DNA from: Acinetobacter corruptisaponis
GTDB taxonomy: Bacteria; Pseudomonadota; Gammaproteobacteria; Pseudomonadales; Moraxellaceae
Assembly: GCF_030053775.1 (NCBI RefSeq)
Contig: NZ_CP125669.1
Coordinates: forward strand, 1 to 64,000
Direction: 5' to 3'
Length of the DNA: 64,000 bases
Under the pieces are notes generated by a model that saw nothing but the letters and a program-made list of their open reading frames with translations, had not been told where the DNA came from and searched no databases. The stretch's first letter is position 1. Each line of letters starts with the position of its first letter. Below, piece after piece: positions 37,325 through 46,005 of this stretch. The position numbers and the translations under genes are program-made.

Positions 37325-37454
37325 AGAAATGGTATTAGTTCAGCCAAGTCTAGACTACTCTGCACTTAATTCTCGGGTCGAATCTGTATTGGGTCAGTTA
37401 GCATGTATTATAAAGCAAACTTTACATGCTGAAACTTATTATATTATTAAGTGA
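37325..37454 (+). pseudogene. 3' end of the interrupted helicase-nuclease
   Basis: After removing the IS and one target repeat, the frame continues EMVLVQPSLDYSALNSRV then LGQLACIIKQTLHAETYYIIK and stops at 37454. Ending on a VQPxLxxxxL strand-helix is what I expect for the C-terminus of this helicase-nuclease type, so this is the displaced tail. Confidence 0.8.
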
Positions 37455-38046
37455 TTTTCATACCCCATCAAATTTGATGGGGTATCTTATAATAAATAGG
37501 AACTCCAAACTTAACTCTAAACATCATTTTACTTTTCTAGTCGCCACTTTTTATATCACAGAAAATATTAAAATGAATTGTAGATACAATGTTTTGGTCA
37601 ATCCTCCATTAGACTTTTCCTTTTTTCCAGATAAGCCCCTTGTAAATAAGCAGCTTCAACTTCATCAGGTAGCTTATGTACCAACACATGCTCACAGACT
37701 TTTCTAGGGTAATAAGTTTTATCAGTAGACCAGTCATGGAGTGTGGAACAGAAATTATGTGTAACCACGCAATTTTGTTTTGGATCAATATCGCCTGAGA
37801 GGTATTGTAGGTGCTGTGATAGGAACAGTGCTGAATAGCCTTTTCGATTCACCTCAACCTATACCAGTACTGATCAGTTGTCTTTCTGTCAGAGTCGGTA
37901 GTGAAGTTTACTGTAAATAATTAAGCATAAAAAGCTGATTATAACTAGTTAGTCTTTTACGCGTCATTTCATGGCGTACTCTAGTTGACTATATTGAGTT
38001 AACTTTATAGTTTTAATTGATTAGTATAATTTTTAGTAGAAAGTAT
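37455..38046. other. Junction with integrase debris
   Basis: Holds the remnant integrase 3' end (37598-37797) and about 190 further bases with no gene. It looks like the joint between two formerly separate elements. Confidence 0.4.
37598..37797 (-). pseudogene. Tyrosine integrase C-terminal remnant
   Basis: Reads GDIDPKQNCVVTHNFCST... then VCEHVLVHKLPDEVEAAYLQGAYLEKRKS, matching residues 350-411 of the intact integrase at 39145 almost throughout. The catalytic HxxR motif has become HNFC, losing the arginine, and the N-terminal 350 residues are gone. It marks the right end of an older element joined to the present one. Confidence 0.8.
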
Positions 38047-39078
38047 ATGACAAGAGGCCTCTATAATTCGATACAGGAAATGCCTGAGTATAATGATGCT
38101 GAGAAAAGTTGGCACATTACAATAGACTCATCATACTTTCTTTGGTACGACTTGATTATTGATCCGCCATTTGATGAAGCTAAAAATGAGCTTAAAGAAA
38201 TACTGAATAATTTTAAAGAGTATGTTGAATGCACTAATGAAAAAAGATTTATCTATTTTGTCACTTCACGAAAGAAAGTTCGTTTCGATGTAAAAAAGCA
38301 ACCGAAATTTTCATTCTTCGATAGACGAAAGTTAACTATTTATTTATTAATAGGAAATAAAGATAAAACGAAAATTGAAATTTATTTCCCAAATGAAATT
38401 CCAACTAACATAACTGTAGATGAAAAGTTTATTTATTTTTACAGTGAAGTTTTTGAATCTTTAGCTTATCCCATTCATTATTTCCTAAGAGAGTTTGGGA
38501 TCAATTTGGGGATTGCAAGTGAAGTACATTATGTTGGTATAACTGAAGATCCTGTAGAGCGAGCATTGGGCTTGAAACACAGAGGCTTGACAGAGATACT
38601 TTATAAAGTACCTACATCAGAAAATGATATTTTTTTAACAGTTAATACATTCAAAGTTGGATCATTTACTAAAATTGAAGAGAGAAACATAGATATAATA
38701 TCAACTAACTCAATGATTTATGACATCCCTTTAGACAAGGAAGGTTTAGTTATTGAAAAAGCATTAATTTATTATTTCAATTCTAAAGTTCAAGAGGTTG
38801 ATAAGAAAGCTTGGGGTGAGTTTCGAAATCTTCTGGCAATGATGAAAAAGAAGAAAAATATTAGTTCAGTATCCTTTCATTTGGAAATTAACGACCCAAA
38901 TGAATATGACATAATGGGCTCTAAAGATGTTGAAGCAAATGTATCCCATTCATTTTTATGGAAATTAGGAGAGATAGAACCTGAATTAAAGAAATTTAAT
39001 TCAGAAATAGATCTTTTGGAGTATACGAAAGTTTTTAACAGAGATTTGGGTTCTATTTATATAGATGATATTGAGTGA
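38047..39078 (+). CDS. Hypothetical protein with GIY-YIG-like segment
   Basis: 343-aa protein of no family I recognise. Around residue 160 the string VHYVGITEDPVERALGLKHRGL resembles the YxG...R...H core of GIY-YIG nucleases (Tyr162 of YVG, then Arg, then His), but the first GIY strand is not clear. The N-terminal 150 residues are beta-rich and charged; the C-terminal part is helical with a Lys-rich patch (AMMKKKKNIS). No signal peptide or membrane helix. The ATG at 38047 is preferred over a TTG at 38017. It is a solitary cargo gene between two integrases, the usual place for single-gene defence systems; its role is unknown. Confidence 0.55.
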   Translation: MTRGLYNSIQEMPEYNDAEKSWHITIDSSYFLWYDLIIDPPFDEAKNELKEILNNFKEYVECTNEKRFIYFVTSRKKVRFDVKKQPKFSFFDRRKLTIYLLIGNKDKTKIEIYFPNEIPTNITVDEKFIYFYSEVFESLAYPIHYFLREFGINLGIASEVHYVGITEDPVERALGLKHRGLTEILYKVPTSENDIFLTVNTFKVGSFTKIEERNIDIISTNSMIYDIPLDKEGLVIEKALIYYFNSKVQEVDKKAWGEFRNLLAMMKKKKNISSVSFHLEINDPNEYDIMGSKDVEANVSHSFLWKLGEIEPELKKFNSEIDLLEYTKVFNRDLGSIYIDDIE

Positions 39079-39104
39079 CTTCTCTCCAAAAGGTGAGAAG
39101 TCAC
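39075..39104. terminator. Hairpin after the orphan gene
   Basis: Perfect 10-bp stem GTGACTTCTC/GAGAAGTCAC overlapping the stop codon, in the convergent space before the integrase gene end. The T-tract is weak. Confidence 0.55.
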
Positions 39105-39144
39105 ACTTTATATCTTTGATAGAAATAAGTATTTGTCATATGAG

Positions 39145-40413
39145 CTAAAGAGTACAAAAATTAGCCCAATCACTCATTAGGCTTTTACGTTTCTCAAGAT
39201 AAGCCCCACGTAAATAAGCAGCTTCAACTTCATCAGGAAGTTTGTGGGCTAGAACATGCTCACAGACTTCTCTAGAATAATCTGTCTTATCGGCTGACCA
39301 ATCACGGAACGTAGAGCGAAAACCGTGTGTGGTAATGATACGATTTTGTTTAGGATCAATGTAGCCTAATTGATTTTCTTTTAGTTTCTGTTCATGCATT
39401 CGTTTGATTAATGTTGTTAAGGACATATCAGAAAGCATTTCACCAGTACGTGGGGCAGGGAAAATGAAATCTTGTGCTTGAGTATGATCTTGGATTGATT
39501 CAAGCAAATTAATTGCCTGTTGAGACAATGGTACACGATGTTCCTTTTCTGCTTTCATCCGCTCTTTGGGAATGATCCAAACCCTATTCTTAAAATCAAT
39601 TTCCTGCCATTTAGCTCCGAAAATTTCACCAGAACGACAAGCAGTTAAAATTGCAAATTCCAGAGCTTTAGGCGAAATCCCTTTTTTCTGCCTCAAGTGC
39701 TGGATAAATCCAGTAACCTGTTCATAAGGTAAAGATGGGTGAGGGCGTGATTCCTGTTTTAAGTTACCAAGTATAGGTTCAAGATTACCTTTCCATTCAG
39801 CAGGGTTGTCACCCTCAAAATAAGCCATAGCCTTAGCATAATCAAAAATGGTTTCTATCCGACCACGAATACGTTTGGCGGTTTCATTTTTTTCAATCCA
39901 GATTGGTTCAAGAACTGTAGCAATATCTACTTTGGTAATTGTTCCAACAATTAAGTCCCCTAGAGTGGGATAGATATAAGTTTCAAGGGTTGATGACCAT
40001 TGCCCAATATGCTTCTGATTTTTGAGTTCAAGTGTTTTCTTGGCAATAACGACTTCTGCACATTCACGGAATGTTTTGGCACGCTGTTTCTGTATTTTTA
40101 AAGCATTAAGACGTTCCTGTTTTTCTTGTAGTGGATCAATCCCATCTCGAATTTTTTTCTTTAATTCACGAGCTTTTTCTCGTGCTTCTGATAATGAAAC
40201 CTCTGGAAAAGACCCAAGCCCAATATCTCTACGATGAATTTTAACTTCGCCTTGATCATTAATTCTGTTACCGACAGCAACTCGAAGTACCCACGCACGA
40301 GAACCATCTACGATACGCAAATGTAAGCCATCAACACCGCCAACAGCATGTCTACCATTTTCTTTGATTTTTGCTACACTAAGAGCAGATAGCTCTTTTG
40401 CTTTCTTGGGCAT
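39145..40413 (-). CDS. Tyrosine integrase (DUF4102/P4-type)
   Basis: 422-aa site-specific recombinase. The N-terminal DUF4102 arm-binding domain (GGVDGLHLRIVDGSRAWVLR, RRDIGLGSFPEVSLSEARE) is followed by a core-binding domain and a catalytic domain with Arg260 (TACRSGEI), His363-x2-Arg366 (THGFRSTF), His390 (EHVLAHKL) and Tyr400 or Tyr405 (AAYLRGAYLEKR). Intact. The ATG at 40413 (MPKKAKEL) is chosen; ATGs at 40431 and 40443 are also in frame. It reads inward from the right attachment repeat 149 bp away, and that repeat is part of tRNA-Ser, so it is the enzyme that inserted the present island. Confidence 0.92.
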   Translation of the reverse strand: MPKKAKELSALSVAKIKENGRHAVGGVDGLHLRIVDGSRAWVLRVAVGNRINDQGEVKIHRRDIGLGSFPEVSLSEAREKARELKKKIRDGIDPLQEKQERLNALKIQKQRAKTFRECAEVVIAKKTLELKNQKHIGQWSSTLETYIYPTLGDLIVGTITKVDIATVLEPIWIEKNETAKRIRGRIETIFDYAKAMAYFEGDNPAEWKGNLEPILGNLKQESRPHPSLPYEQVTGFIQHLRQKKGISPKALEFAILTACRSGEIFGAKWQEIDFKNRVWIIPKERMKAEKEHRVPLSQQAINLLESIQDHTQAQDFIFPAPRTGEMLSDMSLTTLIKRMHEQKLKENQLGYIDPKQNRIITTHGFRSTFRDWSADKTDYSREVCEHVLAHKLPDEVEAAYLRGAYLEKRKSLMSDWANFCTL

Positions 40414-40561
40414 AGATATATTGTCCCACATTAAAACCCACATAAAGTTGCAGATTAGACTCTATCCTATCCAACAGTATCAGACAAGTATTTTTGTAAT
40501 CTATTGATAATAATAAAATTAAAATATTGTGTTGGACGGTATAGGATGCCTGTTAGACGGA
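40414..40561. promoter_or_regulatory. Integrase upstream region with inverted repeat
   Basis: TCCTAT-CCAACA (about 40463) and its partner TGTTGGACGGTATAGGA (about 40530) form an inverted repeat between the integrase start and the attachment site. This is where integrase/excisionase arm sites and the int promoter should be. Confidence 0.45.
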
Positions 40562-40580
40562 CACCGCTTCCGCCAAATAT
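40562..40580 (+). repeat. Island attachment site, right copy
   Basis: CACCGCTTCCGCCAAATAT, identical to 9566-9584. To its right lies a different terminator from the one after tRNA-Ser, presumably the original chromosomal flank. Confidence 0.85.
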
Positions 40581-40583
40581 CTT

Positions 40584-40618
40584 AAAGGGAATCAAATACA
40601 TAGTTTGATTCCCTTTTT
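40584..40618 (+). terminator. Terminator right of the island
   Basis: AAAGGGAATCAAA/TTTGATTCCCTTTTT stem, probably the original terminator of tRNA-Ser before the island was inserted. Confidence 0.65.
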
Positions 40619-40680
40619 ATTTGGCACAATTTTGGCACTATTCGAAATTTTAGCGATCTCTTTGAATAGCCACCAAAATT

Positions 40681-41553
40681 CTAGACACATATAACCATCT
40701 TTTGATGGGTCTTTTCATAATCTAATGGAGAACGTTGACCATTAGAACCATGTCTTCGTTTTGAATTATAGAACATCTCAATATATTCAAAGATATCGGA
40801 TCGTGCTTCAGCTCTAGATGAATAAATTTTCTTCTTGATCTTCTCTCGCTTTAGTAGTTGAAAGAAGCTCTCGGCAACAGCATTATCATGACAATTTCCT
40901 CGTCTGCTCATACTGCTTTCAAGATTATGATGTTCGAGAAATGTCCGCCATTCATAGCTAGTGTATTGGCTACCTTGATCAGAATGAATCAGCACTTTGT
41001 TCTCTGGTTTTCTTCACCACAAAGCCATCAATAATGCATCTAAAACTAGTTCTGTAGTCATTCTTGATTTCATAGACCAGCCAACCACAAGGCGTGAGAA
41101 TAAATCAATCACTACCGCAAGATATAACCATCCCTCATGAGTACGAATATAAGTAATATCAGTAACCCATAAACGGTTGGGATGAGCTGGGTTAAACTGC
41201 CGATCTAACGTATTTGCAGCAACGACAGATGGAATACCTGCATGAACTCTAGGTTTACGATAACCACGCTGTGATTTTAGGCCATTCGCTTTCATGAGTC
41301 GGTGTACTCGATTAATTCCGCAACTTTCACCAACATCTTTCAAATCACAGTAAATCTTACGATAACCATAAACTCCACCAGATTCCAACCAAAACTGTTT
41401 AATGAGACCTACAAGCTGTTCCTGTCTCTTAGAAGTCTTACTATAGGGACGCTTCAACCAAGCGTAATAGCCGCTGTGATGGACATCTAAAGTTGAACAT
41501 AAGCGACGGATCGACCAGATACGCTGGTTGTCCTGAATAAAGGCGTACCTCAT
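40681..41553 (-). pseudogene. IS3 transposase OrfB with internal stop
   Basis: The DDE integrase-like OrfB reads MRYAFIQDNQRIWSIRRLC... WVTDITYIRTHEGWLYLAVVIDLFSRLVVGWSM then VLDALLMALW, stops at TGA 41014-41016 and continues in the same frame RKPENKVLIHSDQGSQYTS... NCHDNAVAESFFQLLKRE. The frame is unchanged across the stop, so this is a nonsense change (probably CGA to TGA), not a frameshift. It separates the first catalytic Asp from the second Asp and the Glu, so the element should not transpose by itself. Confidence 0.85.
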
Positions 41554-41837
41554 TTGGAGTGGCTTGCGAAGTACACCGCGGCCTTTTTTAGAATGTCCCT
41601 TTCTTCGGTAACTCGTTGCAGTTCTTTTTTTAGCTTTGCTAGTTCTACACTTGGATCATTAGATTCTGTGATATTAGGCTGCTGCGGATCATAACGCTTA
41701 ATCCAAGCATATAGGCTATGCGTGGTTGTACCTAAACGTGAGGCAACTTCAGCCACACTATGACCTTTCTCAGTCACTTGTTTTACTGCTTCAATTTTGA
41801 ATTCTTCAGGGTATCGTTTGCTACTGCTCATAAGCAC
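41550..41837 (-). CDS. IS3 transposase OrfA
   Basis: 95-aa helix-turn-helix and leucine-zipper protein: KRYPEEFKIEAVKQVTEKGHSVAEVASRLG, TTTHSLYAWIKRYDP, then LAKLKKELQRVTEERDILKKAAVYFASHSK. Near its end the minus strand has AAAAAAG (about 41582-41588), the usual slip site for making the OrfAB fusion by -1 frameshifting; OrfB overlaps by 4 nt. Intact, although its OrfB partner is broken. Confidence 0.85.
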   Translation of the reverse strand: MLMSSSKRYPEEFKIEAVKQVTEKGHSVAEVASRLGTTTHSLYAWIKRYDPQQPNITESNDPSVELAKLKKELQRVTEERDILKKAAVYFASHSK

Positions 41838-41907
41838 CTCGTTTATTAGCCATTTTATCTAACTAAAAGGTGTCTACAAAATTAGTGGCTATTCAAATAG
41901 ACGATAT

Positions 41908-42180
41908 TTGTCTAGGAGAGTGGTGGCAGTCCACTCATATAGTGAAACAAGTGATTCAACTGCAAATCAAAATCGTACTAGATATGATAAAGATATTGAT
42001 GTTAAAAAGTTGAGAGAAGATACTATAAGTGATCCAGATATAATGTATTCTGATATTAGAAGTCGAGCAACAATTTACAAGAAGGAGTATGATTTTCCAA
42101 TTAGTTCAGAAATTAATGATTCTAAAACGTCGCCAACTTCTAAGAAATCAAACACTAATGTAGTTATGGTAAACCGATAA
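41908..42180 (+). pseudogene. Gene fragment beside the IS3 element
   Basis: An open frame of 90 codons (…TSDSTANQNRTRYDKDIDVKKL… ending NTNVVMVNR) starts only at a TTG right at the IS border and has no ribosome-binding site. It looks like the 3' end of a gene that the IS truncated. Low-complexity and hydrophilic; no family recognised. Confidence 0.35.
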
Positions 42181-42181
42181 C

Positions 42182-42370
42182 CAGAACTTCGCTCCCTCGT
42201 TTTCAGCCATCCATAGCCCAAGCAAATCTTTCTGACCATCAGTATTTACACCCAAAAAATACAGCCTTGTTGATGACTGTGTTGTTATGTCGCACCTTGT
42301 AAACACCTGTGTTGCCCTCAACAGCGTTGAGGGGTAGTTTAAGCGTTTACACAGTTTTATTTACAGTCTC
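42182..42370 (-). mobile_element. IS256-family remnant with internal deletion
   Basis: The minus strand 42182-42297 encodes FLGVNTDGQKDLLGLWMAEN then EGAKFW, the middle of an IS256 mutator-type transposase. Immediately beyond, 42300-42370 is a terminal end (GACTGTAAATAAAACTGTG then TAAACGCTTAAAC on the minus strand). The N-terminal half of the gene between end and middle is gone, and the C-terminal half is also absent. Confidence 0.6.
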
Positions 42371-42476
42371 GTCGGTGCAGACTTTGAACTAATTTAGATG
42401 GATTATAATTTATTTCCTTTAAATATATTTATGGATCGAATAAGATTCAATCCATAAATAACAAGATTATTTTTTC

Positions 42477-42917
42477 TTATTTGATGCGATACCAAGTCTG
42501 ACTTCTACCAAGTGCAGAAATACCGATATAACCGCGACCACTAAGCTTGTTACCATCAGGAGATAAGGTCGCATTAAAGCTATAGGTTTTACCTGTCTTA
42601 GGATCTAAAATTGAGCCATTTGAATATTTTTTTTCACCTGAACTTTTTAGATTTTTGACGATAGTCAGACCAACTAATGATTTGTTTTGATAGGTTCCTA
42701 CACACTTAGTACATTTATTTGCTTCACTAGAAACGAGAATTTTTTCAATCGTTGCTGATAGGGCACCATTTTTATCTTCATTAAATCTTACAAGAGCTCT
42801 TGGTTGGTTGGTTTCATCATCAATTGTTTTCCAAACAGTACCATTTAATTGATCTGATGCAAATGAATGAATAGAGTAAGAACCGAGTAGAAGCAAAAAG
42901 AAAAACTTTTTCATCAC
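42477..42917 (-). CDS. DUF2147 family secreted protein
   Basis: 146-aa protein with signal peptide (MMKKFFFLLLLGSYSIHSFA) and a lipocalin-like DUF2147 domain: GTVWKTIDDETNQPRALVRF, the two-cysteine motif CTKCVG, NGSILDPKTGKTYSF and RGYIGISALGRSQTWYR. Function unknown; family members are small periplasmic beta-barrels thought to bind hydrophobic ligands. A second DUF2147 gene lies at 46006, and both flank the amidohydrolase group, so they may handle the cluster's substrate or by-products. Last gene of a leftward unit with the enoyl-CoA hydratase. Confidence 0.82.
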   Translation of the reverse strand: MMKKFFFLLLLGSYSIHSFASDQLNGTVWKTIDDETNQPRALVRFNEDKNGALSATIEKILVSSEANKCTKCVGTYQNKSLVGLTIVKNLKSSGEKKYSNGSILDPKTGKTYSFNATLSPDGNKLSGRGYIGISALGRSQTWYRIK

Positions 42918-42941
42918 TATAAATTTCCTGCTGAAAAATGA

Positions 42942-43733
42942 TTAATTAAATTGGTTGAAATTGGGTTGACGCTTTTGAGAAAAAGCAGCTAAAGCTTCCC
43001 TAAATTCAGGTGACTGCAAACGCTGCAAAAAAAATTCTCCCTCTTTGTCAATACAATCAAGCACAGAGTAACGTTCTGATTGCTTAAGCATGGCTTTGGT
43101 AATTTGCAATGATGTATTCGGTAGAGAGGCAAGCTTGTTTGCTTTTTGCAATGCATAGTCATAAACATCCGTGATCACAACATCATTCACTAGACCAATA
43201 TCTTTAGCGAATACAGCATCAAACGGTGTCGCCATCATTAAAAGTTCAGATGCACGCAAGTATCCAATTTGTCTTGGTAACAGTAGACTTGAAGCACCCT
43301 CTGGGCTTAAGCCCAGACTGGTAAATGGAAGCTGAAAATGGGAAGTTGGATCACAATAAACAAGGTCTGCGTGTAATAAGATTGTAGTTCCAATACCAAT
43401 TGCTACACCTTTTACAGCCATAATCAATGGTTTTTTAAATTGATGTGCAGCCCTAAGCAGCTTAAAAGCAGGGGCTTCTAAACCGAGTTTTACAATCTTA
43501 TCAAAGTCTTGTAAATCGTTGCCTGCTGTAAAGTCTTTATCAATGCCTCTAAGAATGACAACCTTAACTTCTGAAATTTGATCTGCTTGAATAAGTGCTG
43601 TTTCAAGTGCTAAATAGAGACTACTATGAAGCGCATTTTTGCGTTTAGGTCTGTTGATCATCAGGCTAAGAACGCCATTCCTGAAATTAACATCAAGTTC
43701 AGGATGAATGTGTTTTAAATTGGCTAAGCTCAT
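42942..43733 (-). CDS. Enoyl-CoA hydratase/isomerase family protein
   Basis: 263-aa crotonase-fold protein. Oxyanion-hole segments FTAGNDLQDF (about 70-79) and AVKGVAIGIGTTILLHADLVY (about 103-123) are present, followed by LPFTSLGLSPEGASSLLLPRQIG. Glu at SPEGASS suits a hydratase or isomerase role. It sits between a fumarylacetoacetate-hydrolase-family gene and a DUF2147 gene, all on the minus strand, so a CoA-ester step of the local catabolic pathway is plausible. The acyl substrate cannot be read from the sequence. Confidence 0.85.
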   Translation of the reverse strand: MSLANLKHIHPELDVNFRNGVLSLMINRPKRKNALHSSLYLALETALIQADQISEVKVVILRGIDKDFTAGNDLQDFDKIVKLGLEAPAFKLLRAAHQFKKPLIMAVKGVAIGIGTTILLHADLVYCDPTSHFQLPFTSLGLSPEGASSLLLPRQIGYLRASELLMMATPFDAVFAKDIGLVNDVVITDVYDYALQKANKLASLPNTSLQITKAMLKQSERYSVLDCIDKEGEFFLQRLQSPEFREALAAFSQKRQPNFNQFN

Positions 43734-43766
43734 ATAAAATCCAGTAAAAAGTGAATTTATTCAATG

Positions 43767-44720
43767 TTAAGAAATGCGATGTCGCTGATAGCCTAAATTG
43801 ATCTTGCCATCAGCACTAAAAATATGAGATTCGACCTGATCACCAATTTTTAGATATTGGGAACGTCTGGATTGGCTTTTATTAAACAAATGCCATTTCA
43901 ATTTTTCAGGTAAAAGACCCGTCATTTTAATCAGAGTAGCGGAGGGTAATCCTAATGCACATCCTGATGGCGTACCCGTCATGAGGATATCACCCACTTC
44001 AAAATTGGTAATCTGGGAAAATTCAGTCAATGTTTCAGCAGGCTTAAACACCAGATTCTCGGTTGAATCTTGCTGACGGATTTCACCATTGACTTTTAGG
44101 CAAAGCTGTAACTTATTGAGATAATGCATTTCAGCTTGATTCAGTAAACACAAAATGGGTCCAAGCGGGCAGAAAGTGCGGTAGCTTTTGCCTTTATAAA
44201 ACTGCATTTGTGGAATCTGGATATCACGTGCTGAAACATCATTACCAATACAGATACCTGCAATATATTCATGTAGGTTTTCTGTGGTGACACTGACACA
44301 GCCTTGCGTTTTTTTGCCTAATACCAGTGTCAATTCAATTTCATAATCCAATAACTCAACATGGCTTGGTTTTTCAATCCATCCTGTGGGTTCATGCAGG
44401 GATGCCAATGATTTGGTAAAAAACATATTAAATGACTGGGTATCAGGATTGATGCCCGAATCAAGCATATGCTGGCGGTAATTGGCACCCTGACAGAGTA
44501 TCTGCGATGGATGGGTGATAGGGCTAAGAAGTTCAACTTGATCAATTAAGTATTTTTCTTTACTTTCAGTCACCAGTTTTGCCAGTTGCAACATGCCATA
44601 TTTAATGATTTCTTGAGTATTTTCAAAATTATGCTGAAAGGCAGTAATTTGATCGTCCTGAATGAGTCCCCAACGTTTTTTGTGTTGAGGATCAATAAAA
44701 TGAACAATATGTAAAGCCAT
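43767..44720 (-). CDS. Fumarylacetoacetate hydrolase family protein
   Basis: 317-aa protein of the FAH superfamily. The C-terminal domain shows QILCQGANYRQHMLDSG, the acidic metal-binding segment DYEIELTLVLGKK, GICIGNDVSARDIQ, KSYRTFCPLGP and GDILMTGTPSGCALG, all standard. Members hydrolyse C-C bonds of acylpyruvates or hydrate/decarboxylate oxo-dienoates, in keeping with the aromatic catabolism next door. It starts 18 nt after the amidohydrolase gene and so is probably co-transcribed with it. It is a second candidate for the hydrolysis or isomerisation step alongside the alpha/beta hydrolase at 48026. Confidence 0.87.
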   Translation of the reverse strand: MALHIVHFIDPQHKKRWGLIQDDQITAFQHNFENTQEIIKYGMLQLAKLVTESKEKYLIDQVELLSPITHPSQILCQGANYRQHMLDSGINPDTQSFNMFFTKSLASLHEPTGWIEKPSHVELLDYEIELTLVLGKKTQGCVSVTTENLHEYIAGICIGNDVSARDIQIPQMQFYKGKSYRTFCPLGPILCLLNQAEMHYLNKLQLCLKVNGEIRQQDSTENLVFKPAETLTEFSQITNFEVGDILMTGTPSGCALGLPSATLIKMTGLLPEKLKWHLFNKSQSRRSQYLKIGDQVESHIFSADGKINLGYQRHRIS

Positions 44721-44738
44721 AGCAAATGCCCCCCAATT

Positions 44739-45818
44739 CTATTGCGAACGTTTCTTTTCTGCGATGGCAATAATCGGCTGGGTCATCCAGCGTTTAAATT
44801 TATTGCCAAAAGATTCCTGTTGATAAATTGGGCGAGGGCTGACTTCTTCATTGGCTTTTTTGTACTGTGGGAATAAACTCAGCGCATTGCCTCTTTGAAT
44901 TTTATAGTGATCGGTTTCATTAAAAATGCTCAGTTTTCCAAGAGACTGTACTTGCATATAGGAGGCAGGCGCAGGTGCAAATGGAAAATCACTGCCAAAT
45001 AAAATTCTTTCTGTACCAACAAGCTCTTTTAATGCTGACATGGCATAAGGAGAGGGCGATAAAGCGGTATCAAAATAAAAACGCTTGATATAGGTCATGA
45101 TGCCTTGAGGCGCATTTTTATTCATGTCAGACATCAGGTTGCCGAGCGAAACTCGCCATGCAATATAAGGCAGGAAACCGCCCGCATGTGCTAAAATAAA
45201 CTGGATATCTGGGAAACGTTCCATCACACCAGAGGTAATTAGATTGACTGCTGCACGTGTGGTATCGGGTAAAAATTCCAGAATAAATCCAGGTGTGCTG
45301 AGACCTAAATTTTCACTAGTCTGATGCAAATTTGGATGAATAAACACAATGGCTTTACGTTTGTTAAGCTCAAACATGAGTTCTTCAAAACGACTGTCTC
45401 CAAGAAAAATACCATTGGTACTGCCCAATAACACAATCCCATCCGCTTTAAGCACCTCTAAAGCATAGATGGCTTCTTTGCAGGCTTCAGCTGTTAATGG
45501 CATCGGTAGCACAGCAAAGAAACCAAATCTGTTTGGAAAGTTTTGACGCATTTCAGCCGTATATTCATTGCATTGACGTGCTAAACCGCATGCTTCCTGC
45601 ACATCGCCAAAATAAACGCCTGGCGCAGATAAGGAGACAATCGCAGTTTCTGTACCGATCTGATCCATAATGTCAATCGATTGAGCGGGTGTCCAGACAG
45701 GCAATGGTGCACCAGCAACTTTATCAATGCCTTTGTTAAGCATGGCTTCTCTAAAAACTGGAGGAACAATGTGATGATGTACGTCAATTCTTCCTTGTTG
45801 AAATACTGTGTTGGTCAT
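44739..45818 (-). CDS. Amidohydrolase/ACMSD-type decarboxylase
   Basis: 359-aa TIM-barrel metal enzyme. Metal ligands His14 and His16 (IDVHHH), His in FIHPN, His in ILAHAGGFLPY and Asp in FGSDFPFAP fit the ACMSD/gamma-resorcylate decarboxylase branch, which removes CO2 from hydroxybenzoates or aminocarboxymuconate semialdehyde. It is not a typical hydrolase, despite the family name. An extended C-terminal tail (about 320-359) includes a basic helix. First gene of the leftward unit; an operator-like palindrome lies at 45917. An aromatic acid decarboxylation step is inferred. Confidence 0.75.
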   Translation of the reverse strand: MTNTVFQQGRIDVHHHIVPPVFREAMLNKGIDKVAGAPLPVWTPAQSIDIMDQIGTETAIVSLSAPGVYFGDVQEACGLARQCNEYTAEMRQNFPNRFGFFAVLPMPLTAEACKEAIYALEVLKADGIVLLGSTNGIFLGDSRFEELMFELNKRKAIVFIHPNLHQTSENLGLSTPGFILEFLPDTTRAAVNLITSGVMERFPDIQFILAHAGGFLPYIAWRVSLGNLMSDMNKNAPQGIMTYIKRFYFDTALSPSPYAMSALKELVGTERILFGSDFPFAPAPASYMQVQSLGKLSIFNETDHYKIQRGNALSLFPQYKKANEEVSPRPIYQQESFGNKFKRWMTQPIIAIAEKKRSQ

Positions 45819-45916
45819 AATTGATCCTCAAAAAGAGCCTTAAATTTTTTGCTTGGTCGCTAGTATTTCTAGACAACAAATTTCAATATGCTTATATTAG
45901 ATCAATAGTGATTAAA

Positions 45917-45936
45917 ATTGAACATATGTGTTTAAT
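45917..45936. promoter_or_regulatory. Operator-like palindrome, site C
   Basis: ATTGAACA-TATG-TGTTTAAT, a variant of the palindrome at 47975, midway between the divergent amidohydrolase (minus) and DUF2147 (plus) genes, so it could control both. Confidence 0.5.
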
Positions 45937-46005
45937 TTATTTTTGTAATATTTTAATTGCTTACTTTTTACAGACAATTTTTAACTTTCAGGGAGAAATA
46001 AGATT

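Larger units (their letters stand above)
40663..41895 (-). mobile_element. IS3-family insertion sequence
   Basis: About 1.23 kb with imperfect terminal inverted repeats beginning TGAATAGCCAC at both ends and ending TAGACA inside. Two transposase frames read leftward, the second broken by a stop codon. I see no clear target duplication (CTT left, AAT right), so the element or its flanks have changed since insertion. Confidence 0.8.

Noticed and set aside
40660..41898. Target-site duplication of the IS3 element
   Set aside because: The bases beside the ends (CTT and AAT) do not match, so I make no claim.
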